Positions 25,690-32,950 of a stretch of 46,312 nt of DNA are shown here, piece by piece. The position numbers were made by a program, and so were the translations under genes. The notes beneath the pieces are model-generated. The model worked only from the letters and a program-made list of their open reading frames with translations. It was not told where the DNA came from and did no database searches. Source of the stretch: a virus; the IMG/VR virus record IMGVR_UViG_3300032050_000229, positions 1-46,312 of that record; one strand, given 5' to 3'. Within the stretch, counting starts at the first letter, position 1. Each line of letters starts with the position of its first letter.

Positions 25690-26136
25690 ATGGCTTATAA
25701 AGGTTACTTTCAACCCCAAAACCCTTCAAAATACGAAGGGCAACACACTAATATAATCTACCGAAGCTCCTGGGAATTGAAGTACATGATCTGGTTAGAC
25801 AAGCATCCAGACGTTCTAAAATGGTCCAGTGAGGAGTTCTTCATACCCTATTTATCACCGATTGATGGGAAAGTTCATAGATATTACCCAGACTTTAAGG
25901 TCAAACGTAAAAACAAAGATGGGGTAATTGAAACTATTGTGGTCGAAGTCAAGCCAGAAAAGCAAACAAAAGAACCTGTTGTGCAGAAAAAAAAGACAAA
26001 AAGTTACTTAACCGAAGTGTACACCTGGGGCGTAAACCAGGCAAAGTGGAAGGCAGCAAAAAACTATTGCGCCGACAGGCAATGGCAATTTCTAATATTA
26101 ACCGAAAAAGATCTTGGAATAATCTACAATGGCTGA
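25690..26136 (+). CDS. 4: Head completion protein gp4 (nuclease-like fold)
   Basis: The 148-aa protein aligns by eye with T4 gp4 (150 aa): MAYKGYFQPQNPSKYEGQH, IIYRSSWELKYMIWLDKHPDVLKWSSEEFFIPY, HRYYPDFKVK, IVVEVKPEKQTKEP and VYTWGVNQAKWKAAKNYCADR, ending FLILTEKDLG. The PDF...EVKP arrangement is the D...ExK core of a TnsA/PD-(D/E)XK-type nuclease. gp4 is needed to finish filled heads before tail joining. It is first in the plus-strand operon; its stop lies inside the start of the next gene (8-base overlap). Confidence 0.93.
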   Translation: MAYKGYFQPQNPSKYEGQHTNIIYRSSWELKYMIWLDKHPDVLKWSSEEFFIPYLSPIDGKVHRYYPDFKVKRKNKDGVIETIVVEVKPEKQTKEPVVQKKKTKSYLTEVYTWGVNQAKWKAAKNYCADRQWQFLILTEKDLGIIYNG

Positions 26137-26695
26137 AAGATTAATTGATGTATTGACTGGCGGATTAGCAGACTTAGCCAAAAAAGAACAGGCATTCACT
26201 GAAGAGCAGCGAGATATCCTGGAAGATCTTGGGTATGAACAGCGCGGTTTTTGGTATGCCAAAGATGGCAGAATGGTGTCAAAAATAGAGCTTACTGAAG
26301 CTCTTCAGGAAAATAAAAGCCAAAACCCAAGTAAAGACCAATATCCGCTTCAATTCTGGATGTTCACCTATGATGCAAAGAATAAAGCCAGACTTCCTGT
26401 ATGGGACACATTTCCTGTTGTGTTTGTAACCGATTTTACTGGTGGTGGGTTTGCTGGTATTAATATTCATTATATCGATAAACAGGCTCGTAAAACACTA
26501 TTACAAGAAATAATGAATATCCTAGATGATGATGGTGATCCAGGCGAGGCTATGGCATTAATATCCGAAGTTGGATCTAATTACAAAGGTTATAAAAAGT
26601 ATCTAAATAGCTATGTGCGTACAGCTAAAATACAAATCCCAAGAGCAATGTGGGAAGAAGCTTTTGACTCACCAGGAAACTTCATTTACAGGTAA
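26129..26695 (+). CDS. Conserved phage protein of unknown function (188 aa)
   Basis: The 188-aa product has a helical N-terminus (MAERLIDVLTGGLADLAKKEQ). A core follows with YPLQFWMFTYDAKNKARLPVWDTFPVVFV and GGGFAGINIHYIDKQARKTLL, then a helical end with KGYKKYLNSYVRTAKIQIP. I recall similar proteins in other T4-like phages but not an assigned role. It overlaps gp4 by 8 bases and precedes gp54, so head completion or tail-tube assembly are the natural guesses. No catalytic motif seen. Confidence 0.75.
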   Translation: MAERLIDVLTGGLADLAKKEQAFTEEQRDILEDLGYEQRGFWYAKDGRMVSKIELTEALQENKSQNPSKDQYPLQFWMFTYDAKNKARLPVWDTFPVVFVTDFTGGGFAGINIHYIDKQARKTLLQEIMNILDDDGDPGEAMALISEVGSNYKGYKKYLNSYVRTAKIQIPRAMWEEAFDSPGNFIYR

Positions 26696-26700
26696 ACAAA

Positions 26701-27423
26701 ATGGCAACCTTCAGAATAAGCGAATTTATGTCGGAGATCAACAAGAGAGGGGTCATGAAGACCAATCTCTTCAATGTCATGATCTCTATGCCCCCGTGTA
26801 TGAAAGCCAGAAGTAAGAACCCAGAAAGAACTGAAATACTGTCATTACGTTGTAGTGCTGCTTCCATTCCTGGCGTAACTCTGGTTGGCAAAGACATTCA
26901 AAAATACGGATATGGTCTCTCAGAAAGAATCATTTCAAACGCTACGTTGGGTGATATAAGTCTAGAATTCGTTTTAGATCAAAAATTCGTAGCTGATTTT
27001 TTTGAAGAGTGGACTCTTGGAATCGTAGATTATTCTAGAGTTAGATCTATGGACTATGTATCAAAAATATCTGATGGTGTCTTGGTATCAAATAGAAGAC
27101 CTTATTTTGCAAATTACAAAAGCAATTATACCACAACCGTATTGATAAATGTATTTGATGAGACTGCGGAAAGAATTAAAACTGTTGAGTTAACTGAAGC
27201 TTTTCCAACAGCAATTACAGCAATCGATTTGAATTGGAATGATAGAGATAAGCTGGCAAAATTAGTTGTTCGTATGCACTATAGAGATATAGTTTATCAT
27301 TACCTCGGTTCAGATAGCTTCAGAATTGAATCGAAAAGTGATCGTCTGTTTGGTAAGATCGACAGACTTGTTGGATTTACAAATGCTTTACAATCCCTGG
27401 GTTCTACCCTTTTTGGAAGATAA
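26701..27423 (+). CDS. 54: Tail tube initiator, gp54-like
   Basis: The 240-aa protein (T4 gp54 is 320) begins MATFRISEFMSEINKRGVMKTNLFNVMISMPP. It has the tail-tube-type beta pattern: ILSLRCSAASIPGVTLVGKDI, LSLEFVLDQ-like strands, RRPYFANYKSNYTTTVLINVF and ELTEAFPTAITAIDLNW. The PTAI..IDLNW segment is characteristic of tube and tube-initiator proteins. With gp48 it would form the platform for the gp19 tube. gp19 itself, which has the same fold, is the main alternative, but hub neighbours (gp26) favour gp54. Confidence 0.72.
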   Translation: MATFRISEFMSEINKRGVMKTNLFNVMISMPPCMKARSKNPERTEILSLRCSAASIPGVTLVGKDIQKYGYGLSERIISNATLGDISLEFVLDQKFVADFFEEWTLGIVDYSRVRSMDYVSKISDGVLVSNRRPYFANYKSNYTTTVLINVFDETAERIKTVELTEAFPTAITAIDLNWNDRDKLAKLVVRMHYRDIVYHYLGSDSFRIESKSDRLFGKIDRLVGFTNALQSLGSTLFGR

Positions 27424-27435
27424 TGAGGAAATAAT

Positions 27436-28137
27436 ATGCTGCCTAAAATTGAATACCCTACCTTTGAGGTTCAAGTACCATCAACAGGTAAGAAAATAAA
27501 ACTTCGTATGATGCTGGTCAAAGAAGAAAAAATTCTTCTAATGGCTAAACAATCTGGTTTGAGCCAACAAGTATTGGCAATTAAACAAGTGGTTCAGAAT
27601 TGTGTATTAGACGATACTGATGTTAGTAAACTGCCGACTTTTGATGTGGAATACATTTTCATAAAGATTCGTGCTCGTTCTATCAACAACATCGTAAATC
27701 TGCTTGTAACCGATTCTGACGATGGTAAAAAATACGAGGTAGAGTCTGACCTGGATGATGTTGAAGTCTCGTTTGAGGGCTGCGCAAGCCCAAAGATCGA
27801 GGTTAATGACACGGTTGGTCTTCTGCTGAAATATCCAAACTTTGACGATATTGATAGTATTATGAAAATGAAAGATGATGGTGACAAAGCATCTAAAATC
27901 CTGGTGAGATCTATTGATAAGATTTATTCTGGTGATAACGTCATTATCGTTGCTGATCATGATGAAAATGAAGTTTCTGATTGGTTGGATAGTCTAGATG
28001 TGCTAACCATGAAAAAGATAAGATTGTTTTTTGAAACTATGCCAAAAGTGGTGTCTTCAATCAAATATGTCAATTCTGCTGACGAAGAAAAAGAAGTAAA
28101 ACTTGAGGGCTTAAAGGATTTTTTTTCGTTTGCTTGA
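27436..28137 (+). CDS. 26: Baseplate hub assembly protein, gp26 family (0-frame product)
   Basis: The 233-aa protein fits the T4_baseplate (gp26) family: MLPKIEYPTFEVQVPSTGKKI, FLVKEEK-like KIKLRMMLVKEEKILLMAKQS, FDVEYIFIKIRARSINNIVNL, then a C-terminal VKLEGLKDFF typical of the family end. T4 gp26 is 208 aa. GAGGAAATAAT precedes the ATG. The last codons contain eight T residues forming a T TTT TTT slippery heptamer. A -1 shift replaces the last three residues by a 58-residue extension (see 28119-28301). gp26 acts in hub assembly, and the layout resembles tail assembly chaperone G/GT genes. Confidence 0.85.
   Translation: MLPKIEYPTFEVQVPSTGKKIKLRMMLVKEEKILLMAKQSGLSQQVLAIKQVVQNCVLDDTDVSKLPTFDVEYIFIKIRARSINNIVNLLVTDSDDGKKYEVESDLDDVEVSFEGCASPKIEVNDTVGLLLKYPNFDDIDSIMKMKDDGDKASKILVRSIDKIYSGDNVIIVADHDENEVSDWLDSLDVLTMKKIRLFFETMPKVVSSIKYVNSADEEKEVKLEGLKDFFSFA
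28119..28125 (+). promoter_or_regulatory. Slippery heptamer for a -1 programmed frameshift
   Basis: In the gp26 frame the codons are GAT TTT TTT TCG, so bases 28119-28125 read T TTT TTT, a canonical X XXY YYZ heptamer. Both tRNAs can re-pair after a one-base slip back. The -1 frame is open from here to 28301, while the 0 frame ends at 28137. A downstream stimulatory structure was not identified. Confidence 0.75.
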
Positions 28138-28301
28138 GTCACAACACTCTGTCGAATTATTACACCGTAATATTCGCTATGGCTCAGCATCACAAGTATT
28201 CAATAACAGAGTTAGAAAATATGATACCATTTGAACGAGATCTTTATGTTGATATGTTAAAAATATATCTAGAAGAAAAACTTAAAAAACAGCAAGAATA
28301 A
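28120..28301 (+). CDS. Minus-1 frameshift extension of gp26 (58 aa beyond the slip)
   Basis: After the slip the ribosome reads 58 codons ending in TAA at 28299-28301, giving a fusion of about 288 aa. The extension contains LSNYYTVIFAMAQHHKYSIT and ELENMIPFERDLYVDMLKIY, a pattern I recall following gp26 in T4-like phages and resembling C-terminal extensions of tail assembly chaperones. The conserved-looking part starts before the internal ATG (28179), and that ATG has no Shine-Dalgarno, both favouring frameshifting over a separate gene. The TAA directly abuts the next ATG at 28302. Confidence 0.7.
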
Positions 28302-29678
28302 ATGGAAATTCAACCAGCACAATCTTTTCCTGATGTTAGCAACTTCATGGTTCAGACCTATATGGATGAACAAAAGGAAGAAGTTGAACAAAATCAGCAA
28401 CCCCAATCACAAAATGGGGGTGATATAGTTTCTGCTGTTCAAAATTTAGATAGCAAAATAAATGATTTTTCTTCTTCGTTTTCTGATAGATTAGCAACAC
28501 TGACGAACTCAATTGAATCTGTTCTTGAAAACAGTAAGCAAACTTTAAATCAACTTTCTAGTGTCCTGGAACAACAGAAAGACGAAACTCGTAGCAGAGA
28601 AGCTATTCTAGAAGAAAAGTTTTTGCTTGCTGAAGAAGAAGAATCCGATGTTAATGTTGAAAAATCATTAGAAAAACTGTCAGAGTTCATAGATGAGCTT
28701 AGTTTAGATATAGTTAAAATACGACCAGAAGATACAGATTCTTTCCTGGATACCATAAAAGGTATGCCAAAATGGGTGATAGGAACTCTGATAGCCATAG
28801 GAGTTGTTACCGCAGCACAACTTGGATTACCAGAAGGCGATGCTGGCGGTGGCGGTGGTGGCGGTGGTGAAAATTTACCAGCTGGTACAGGTAACGGTGG
28901 AAACTTATCGATCTCAGGTGACCCAAATGCAAGCGTAATCAATAAAAATCTTGGAACCAACTACGGAGAGTACAAAAAAGTTGGTGGCACTATTTCCTGG
29001 AGAAACAATAACCCAGGAAATATTGTATTCGAAAAAGGCAAATTTGCCGAAAAAATGGGTGCTATTGGTTTCACAATTGCTGGGGATGGAAACCCAACAG
29101 CAGTATTTCCAACACTGGAAATGGGACGAAAGGCAAGACAAACTTTGTTATTTGGACCAAAAAATATGTATCTCAACAAAGATATCAGATTCTTGGCTGA
29201 AAACTATGCACCAAAATCAAAGGGTGGTAACCCAGATGCCTATGCTGCTGCTATGACTAAAGCTTTAGGTATGCCAGAAAGCACGAAATTGTCTTCACTG
29301 TCTGAAGCTCAGAGAAACACGCTTATTCAAACAATGGAAAAGCAAGAAGGGTTTCGTGAAGGTATAGTAGTTCCTCTTGAAGGTAAGATGGGAACTAAAG
29401 CTCCTGATTCAGATGCAACAAAAATTCAACCTGGTGCTGCGCAAAATTCATCCAAAAAAGAACCAGTACAAACTAATGCTTCGCTTGGTGAAAAGAAATC
29501 AGATTCTGGACAAAACTTGTTAACATCTTCACAGGATGTTAAGAGAAATAAAATGCAAAGCACGTCAAACATGGTCAGTATGATCAATGGATCTGCACCA
29601 AAACAACAAAACGCAAGCTCATCAAATAAGCCAGATTTAATTCCAGCAATAAATCTAAAAAATAGTATGGTGGCATAA
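28302..29678 (+). CDS. Tail protein with coiled coil, membrane segment and lysozyme-like domain (458 aa)
   Basis: Order of parts: a Gln-rich start, a coiled coil (about residues 45-135), a hydrophobic helix (about 156-175; PKWVIGTLIAIGVVTAAQLG), an eight-Gly linker, then a globular domain (about 228-360) with SWRNNNPGNIVF, GFTIAGDGNPTAVFPTLEMG and PDAYAAAMTKALGM. That RNNNPGNI domain is known from virion peptidoglycan-degrading or structural P5-like proteins. The C-terminus is low complexity. It directly follows the gp26 frameshift gene, where the tape measure is normally encoded. It may therefore combine tape measure or hub core with cell-wall penetration, supplying the activity missing from gp5. 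Catalysis is not proven. Confidence 0.7.
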   Translation: MEIQPAQSFPDVSNFMVQTYMDEQKEEVEQNQQPQSQNGGDIVSAVQNLDSKINDFSSSFSDRLATLTNSIESVLENSKQTLNQLSSVLEQQKDETRSREAILEEKFLLAEEEESDVNVEKSLEKLSEFIDELSLDIVKIRPEDTDSFLDTIKGMPKWVIGTLIAIGVVTAAQLGLPEGDAGGGGGGGGENLPAGTGNGGNLSISGDPNASVINKNLGTNYGEYKKVGGTISWRNNNPGNIVFEKGKFAEKMGAIGFTIAGDGNPTAVFPTLEMGRKARQTLLFGPKNMYLNKDIRFLAENYAPKSKGGNPDAYAAAMTKALGMPESTKLSSLSEAQRNTLIQTMEKQEGFREGIVVPLEGKMGTKAPDSDATKIQPGAAQNSSKKEPVQTNASLGEKKSDSGQNLLTSSQDVKRNKMQSTSNMVSMINGSAPKQQNASSSNKPDLIPAINLKNSMVA

Positions 29679-30898
29679 TGGCTAGTATGTTTGATGTAAG
29701 CACAACAATGTCACAAATTGCAGATCAACAAGCTCAACAAATGGGTGACATACAAGCTCAAGTTGATAGATTAGATGATAAAGTAAACGATTTAAAAATA
29801 GATTTTAATGATTCATTAATTTCAATAGACAATAGCATACAAAAAATTATTGATGTTACAGATAGCATGATGTCAACAACTCAAAGTGCTATAGAAGAAC
29901 AACAAATTCAAATTCAAATTCTGGAATCTGAAGAAGAAGTAAAAAACTTAAAAGATAAAAAGAATAAAAATTCTAACAACGACCCATCAATGTTGATCAG
30001 ATCTCTTGAAGATAAAGTTGAAATGATGAAGTTCAATGTCGAAAAGTTGTTAGATGGTATGAATTCTAATAAAACATCAGTTGCAGATATCGGTTCTTCT
30101 GCCAGGGCTGCTCTTGGAGTAGCTCTTGCTGGTATCTTTGGTGCCAGTGTTTTAACTGATTTATTTTCAGATAGTGAAAATCCAAGCAGTGCTGAAACAG
30201 CAAGTGAAGGTGGTAATCAAGAAGGCAGTGAAGAATCAAGTGAAGGCTCTGGCACATCAGAAATGAGCGATGAAAAAGAAACAGAGAATTCAAATAACGC
30301 TATTTCAGAAAAACCACCACAAGAAGCACCAGGTGAAGATGTAGAGAAAAAAGATCAACAAACAGAAGTAATGCCGTTAAATGATATGGCGGATCAAAAG
30401 ATCAAAACACCAAAACAAGAGATAACAAAAGTAGAGAGTTCAATTGTTTCAAGAGAAAAAGCAATAACATCTGGTCAACTAGTAAAAACAGATGATGCGT
30501 ATTATTTTCCAGATGGAAAAGTTGTTGACTTAGCAACAACTTTTGGTGGTCGGGATCCTGAACCAGGATTATCTTCAGAAGAATCACAAAAATTACATGA
30601 AGCTGGTGTTGAAATATATTTCAAAGCTTTACTGGAAGATAACGAAGAAAACAGAAAAGAATTTCCTGGTTTGTGGGGTGATACAAAAGAACAAGTAATG
30701 GCAAATACACCTTCAACTGGTAATCAATTAATAAAATCAAACGAACAAGTTGAAAAATCAGAAGATAAAGTCAGAGCCAACATAGCACAAAATATGATAA
30801 CCGTTATCAATAAATCAGAATCTGGTCCTGAACCAGAACCAAAAAAGACCCCCGCTATAATCGGTACTGTTACGCCAGATCAAATATTGAAAGGATAA
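29678..30898 (+). CDS. Coiled-coil/acidic tail protein, candidate tape measure or hub partner (406 aa)
   Basis: The product opens with a heptad coiled coil (residues about 15-110; AQVDRLDDKVNDLKIDF, IDNSIQKIIDVTDSM). A hydrophobic segment follows (about 142-163; ALGVALAGIFGASVLTDLF), then a long Glu/Ser-rich disordered stretch and a short C-terminal NIAQNMITVINKS motif. The same order of coiled coil, single hydrophobic helix and low complexity occurs in the gene just upstream, and the C-terminal motif resembles that gene's SNMVSMINGS. Start overlaps the upstream stop (TAATG). Function inferred from position and architecture only. Confidence 0.65.
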   Translation: MASMFDVSTTMSQIADQQAQQMGDIQAQVDRLDDKVNDLKIDFNDSLISIDNSIQKIIDVTDSMMSTTQSAIEEQQIQIQILESEEEVKNLKDKKNKNSNNDPSMLIRSLEDKVEMMKFNVEKLLDGMNSNKTSVADIGSSARAALGVALAGIFGASVLTDLFSDSENPSSAETASEGGNQEGSEESSEGSGTSEMSDEKETENSNNAISEKPPQEAPGEDVEKKDQQTEVMPLNDMADQKIKTPKQEITKVESSIVSREKAITSGQLVKTDDAYYFPDGKVVDLATTFGGRDPEPGLSSEESQKLHEAGVEIYFKALLEDNEENRKEFPGLWGDTKEQVMANTPSTGNQLIKSNEQVEKSEDKVRANIAQNMITVINKSESGPEPEPKKTPAIIGTVTPDQILKG

Positions 30899-30901
30899 TT
30901 T

Positions 30902-31123
30902 ATGAAAGACGTAAACGTTGGAAATGATCTTAACAAAATGTCAATGGCTACAGAAGAAAAAGACGATGATGATATGTTTCTTGATTCATTATCTGAAGGA
31001 CTAAAAATAGCAGCAGCAGCACTAATATCACCTAAAAAAAATGAAGAAAGTCGGAGCGTATTTGATTTGATTCCAGCTTCAAATAGTCCGATATCATTAA
31101 CTATAGACTCGATACTCAAATGA
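30902..31123 (+). CDS. Small acidic protein at the end of the hub operon (73 aa)
   Basis: The product (MKDVNVGNDLNKMSMATEEK) has an Asp-rich patch (EEKDDDDMFLDSL), a short Ala-rich amphipathic helix (LKIAAAALISPKK) and ends in ISLTIDSILK. It starts 4 bases after the previous stop and ends just before the terminator at 31126. Probably a minor virion or assembly protein of the hub module; not recognised. Confidence 0.6.
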   Translation: MKDVNVGNDLNKMSMATEEKDDDDMFLDSLSEGLKIAAAALISPKKNEESRSVFDLIPASNSPISLTIDSILK

Positions 31124-31125
31124 AA

Positions 31126-31145
31126 AAGCCCCCTTTCGGGGGCTT
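31126..31145. terminator. Bidirectional intrinsic terminator between convergent operons
   Basis: A perfect 8-bp stem, AAGCCCCC / GGGGGCTT, with a TTTC loop. On the minus strand it is followed by TTTTTC, so it best terminates the gp32 transcript. On the plus strand the tail is AGTTTATT, weaker. It overlaps neither flanking gene. Confidence 0.9.
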
Positions 31146-31151
31146 AGTTTA

Positions 31152-32036
31152 TTACTCGCCTTTCATCAGTTCTTTGAAGAAATCATCACTTGACGCATCA
31201 TCGGCGCTGAAGTCAGCAGTGGGTGCTGCTTTGGCTTCTGCGGTCTTCTGAGGCTTCGGAGTAGCAAATCCGTTATCACCAAGCGGTTTATCAGCTGGTG
31301 CTTCACCGCCGATCACACGCAGAAATTTGGCTTTCAGTTCGTCATACGACTTGAACTTGCTAGGAGCGATAAACTCCTGGAGACCAAATTCCTGGTTGTA
31401 GATTGCTTCCAGTTCTGCATCATCGTCTTTGAGAGGCTTAGGCGAATCAAATTCAGATTTGGCATAGCTGCGGTATCCATCATCCTTGGTAATCTTCAAC
31501 TTGAAGTTAGCACCACTCCACATGTTGAATGGATTGATCTTCGGATCATCAGGGAACTTCGGATTCATGGCATCGTTGAGTTTCTCGAAGATCTTCTTGC
31601 CATAACGGAACAGGAAGACTTTACCATTGTTCTCAGGATGTGCTGGGTCGTTTACAACATAGATGTTCGAAATGTAACGCAGATTGCGTTTCTGATTACG
31701 AGCGATCTGTTTGTTGGATTCGATACCAGTGTTCCAGAGATTGGAATTGTATTCGGAAACAGGATCTTGTTGACCAAGAGTTGTGAGAGAGTTCTCAATG
31801 TACCAAGCACCACCTGGTCCTTGGAAAGCGTGATCATAATAACGAACAAACGGAACATCTTCACCATCAGGGGCTGGAAGGAAACGGATTACAGCATAAC
31901 CGTTACCAGCCTTATCGACTTCAGGCTTCCAGAATCGCTCGTCAAAGCTACCCTGTTCAGCAGAAGACATTTTTTGCAGTTGGCTATTAAGTTTTTCGAA
32001 ATCGTCTGAGGATTGTTTAAGTTTATTAAAAGACAT
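31152..32036 (-). CDS. 32: Single-stranded DNA-binding protein gp32 lacking zinc ligands
   Basis: Start set at the ATG at 32036 (MSFNKLKQSSDDFEKLNSQL) because AAGGAAA precedes it and the N-terminus then matches the gp32 B region used for cooperativity. The frame also extends upstream to 32099 but without a Shine-Dalgarno. The core has FWKPEVDKAGNGYAVIRFLPAP, PFVRYYDHAFQGPGGAWYIENSLTTLG and LRYISNIYVVNDPAHPENNGKVFLFRYGKKIFEKL, all gp32 family. The C-terminal tail is acidic (ADDASSDDFFKELMKGE), the contact for gp59 and other partners. No cysteine exists in the 294 residues, so the Cys zinc site of T4 gp32 is gone. Confidence 0.93.
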   Translation of the reverse strand: MSFNKLKQSSDDFEKLNSQLQKMSSAEQGSFDERFWKPEVDKAGNGYAVIRFLPAPDGEDVPFVRYYDHAFQGPGGAWYIENSLTTLGQQDPVSEYNSNLWNTGIESNKQIARNQKRNLRYISNIYVVNDPAHPENNGKVFLFRYGKKIFEKLNDAMNPKFPDDPKINPFNMWSGANFKLKITKDDGYRSYAKSEFDSPKPLKDDDAELEAIYNQEFGLQEFIAPSKFKSYDELKAKFLRVIGGEAPADKPLGDNGFATPKPQKTAEAKAAPTADFSADDASSDDFFKELMKGE

Positions 32037-32088
32037 AGTTGTGTTTTCCTTTGTAGTAGTTGAACGCTGATTTAAGGCACAGCACAGC

Positions 32089-32706
32089 CTATTTCTCATC
32101 CGATGAATTGGAATGAGAGAATCTTTCTAAGAGTATTGAACGAAATTTATTACGATCAAACTCAACGAATGGGGTGTACTTCTCGTACTTCTTTCGAATG
32201 TCACCCCACACATATTGGTCAAGGTTATTTGCAGACCAGTAACCAAAAAATGGACTCAAAGTATTTAGCACGATAACAGTTTCAGGTGAGATCTTGTTTC
32301 GTAGAATTAACTTATAGAGTTTAGGCATACCACCATCTTTAGGGATGGTAATGTTGCTGTTGTAATCATCATCAAGCTGCTCTATCTCTGTCTGAAACAG
32401 ATAGGTGAGCGATTGCTTACGCTTTAGCCATTCAGCATAGTAGTGATGATCTTCTTCATCATGAATCATATCACGAATCCACTTCTTGTGTGGATTACCG
32501 ACAAGCATATGAGAAATTAAAAATCCATCAACATCTTTATGTTTGGACAGCTTATGAAAAAAGAACTTATCTTTTCGTGTTTCAAACGAATTGGTTGTTG
32601 CGTTGACCTTTCCGTTGTATTTCAAAATATCATACGAGTCCTGGGTGAAGTGACTGCGATATGCAAGATACTTTGTGTAGGCTTCAAACGGGGTCACGAA
32701 AGACAT
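32089..32706 (-). CDS. 59: Replicative helicase loader gp59
   Basis: The protein shows the gp59 pattern: SYDILKYNGKVNATTNSFETRKDKFFFHKLSKH, FLISHMLVGNPHKKWIRDM, AEWLKRKQSLTYLFQTEIEQL, and PKLYKLILRNKISPETVIVLNTL near the C-terminal half. T4 gp59 is 217 aa. gp59 loads the gp41 helicase onto gp32-coated forks. I prefer the second ATG (32706; MSFVTPFEAYTKYLAYR, GGAG just upstream). The first at 32721 falls only 7 bases after a promoter -10 box and has no Shine-Dalgarno. Gene order 32-59-33 is as in T4. Confidence 0.88.
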   Translation of the reverse strand: MSFVTPFEAYTKYLAYRSHFTQDSYDILKYNGKVNATTNSFETRKDKFFFHKLSKHKDVDGFLISHMLVGNPHKKWIRDMIHDEEDHHYYAEWLKRKQSLTYLFQTEIEQLDDDYNSNITIPKDGGMPKLYKLILRNKISPETVIVLNTLSPFFGYWSANNLDQYVWGDIRKKYEKYTPFVEFDRNKFRSILLERFSHSNSSDEK

Positions 32707-32717
32707 TGCTCCAAAAT

Positions 32718-32948
32718 TCATATGGGTAGTATAGCAGACTTCTCAATTAAATTCAAGCCTTCGGCTTCATGTTGAAGCTTGGCACGTAGGATGCTTCCTT
32801 GCTTCATGAGAGAAACAACGGACTCAATTTCAAGTCCGTTGTCCTCACAATATGAAACGATTGCTTCAAGGTACTCCATTCCTTTGGATACCCTTTCTTC
32901 TATTTCACGATGGAACTGCTCAGGATCTTTGACCGATTTGATTAACAT
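32718..32948 (-). CDS. 33: Late promoter transcription coactivator gp33
   Basis: The 76-aa protein aligns with the centre and end of T4 gp33 (112 aa): RVSKGMEYLEAIVSYCEDNGLEIESVVSLMKQGSILRAKLQHEAEGLNLI against T4's EEFGMSYLEATTAFLEENSIPE... region. gp33 bridges RNA polymerase to the sliding clamp to activate late promoters, consistent with the TATAAATA boxes in this window. The N-terminal segment of T4 gp33 is missing and no C-terminal clamp-binding hydrophobic-acidic tail is obvious beyond LIEKSAILPI. It starts 3 bases after the endolysin gene. Confidence 0.78.
   Translation of the reverse strand: MLIKSVKDPEQFHREIEERVSKGMEYLEAIVSYCEDNGLEIESVVSLMKQGSILRAKLQHEAEGLNLIEKSAILPI
32728..32756 (-). 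promoter_or_regulatory. Sigma70-like promoter inside the end of gp33, driving gp59/gp32
   Basis: On the minus strand TTGAAT (32756-32751), 17 bases, then TATACT (32733-32728) with a TGC extended -10. It would let gp59 and gp32 be made early, independently of the late endolysin-gp33 transcript. Confidence 0.6.
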
Positions 32949-32950
32949 AA

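Noticed and set aside
28136-28234. The +1 frame after gp26 (ESQHSVELLHRNIRYG...) as an alternative frameshift product
   Set aside because: It looks protein-like for about 32 codons but stops early, and the heptamer supports a -1, not a +1, shift; the -1 frame has the conserved-looking extension that ends at the next start codon.
30066-30587. Leu/His-rich minus-strand frames opposite the 406-aa gene
   Set aside because: Antisense shadows of Glu/Gln/Ser-rich coding sequence.
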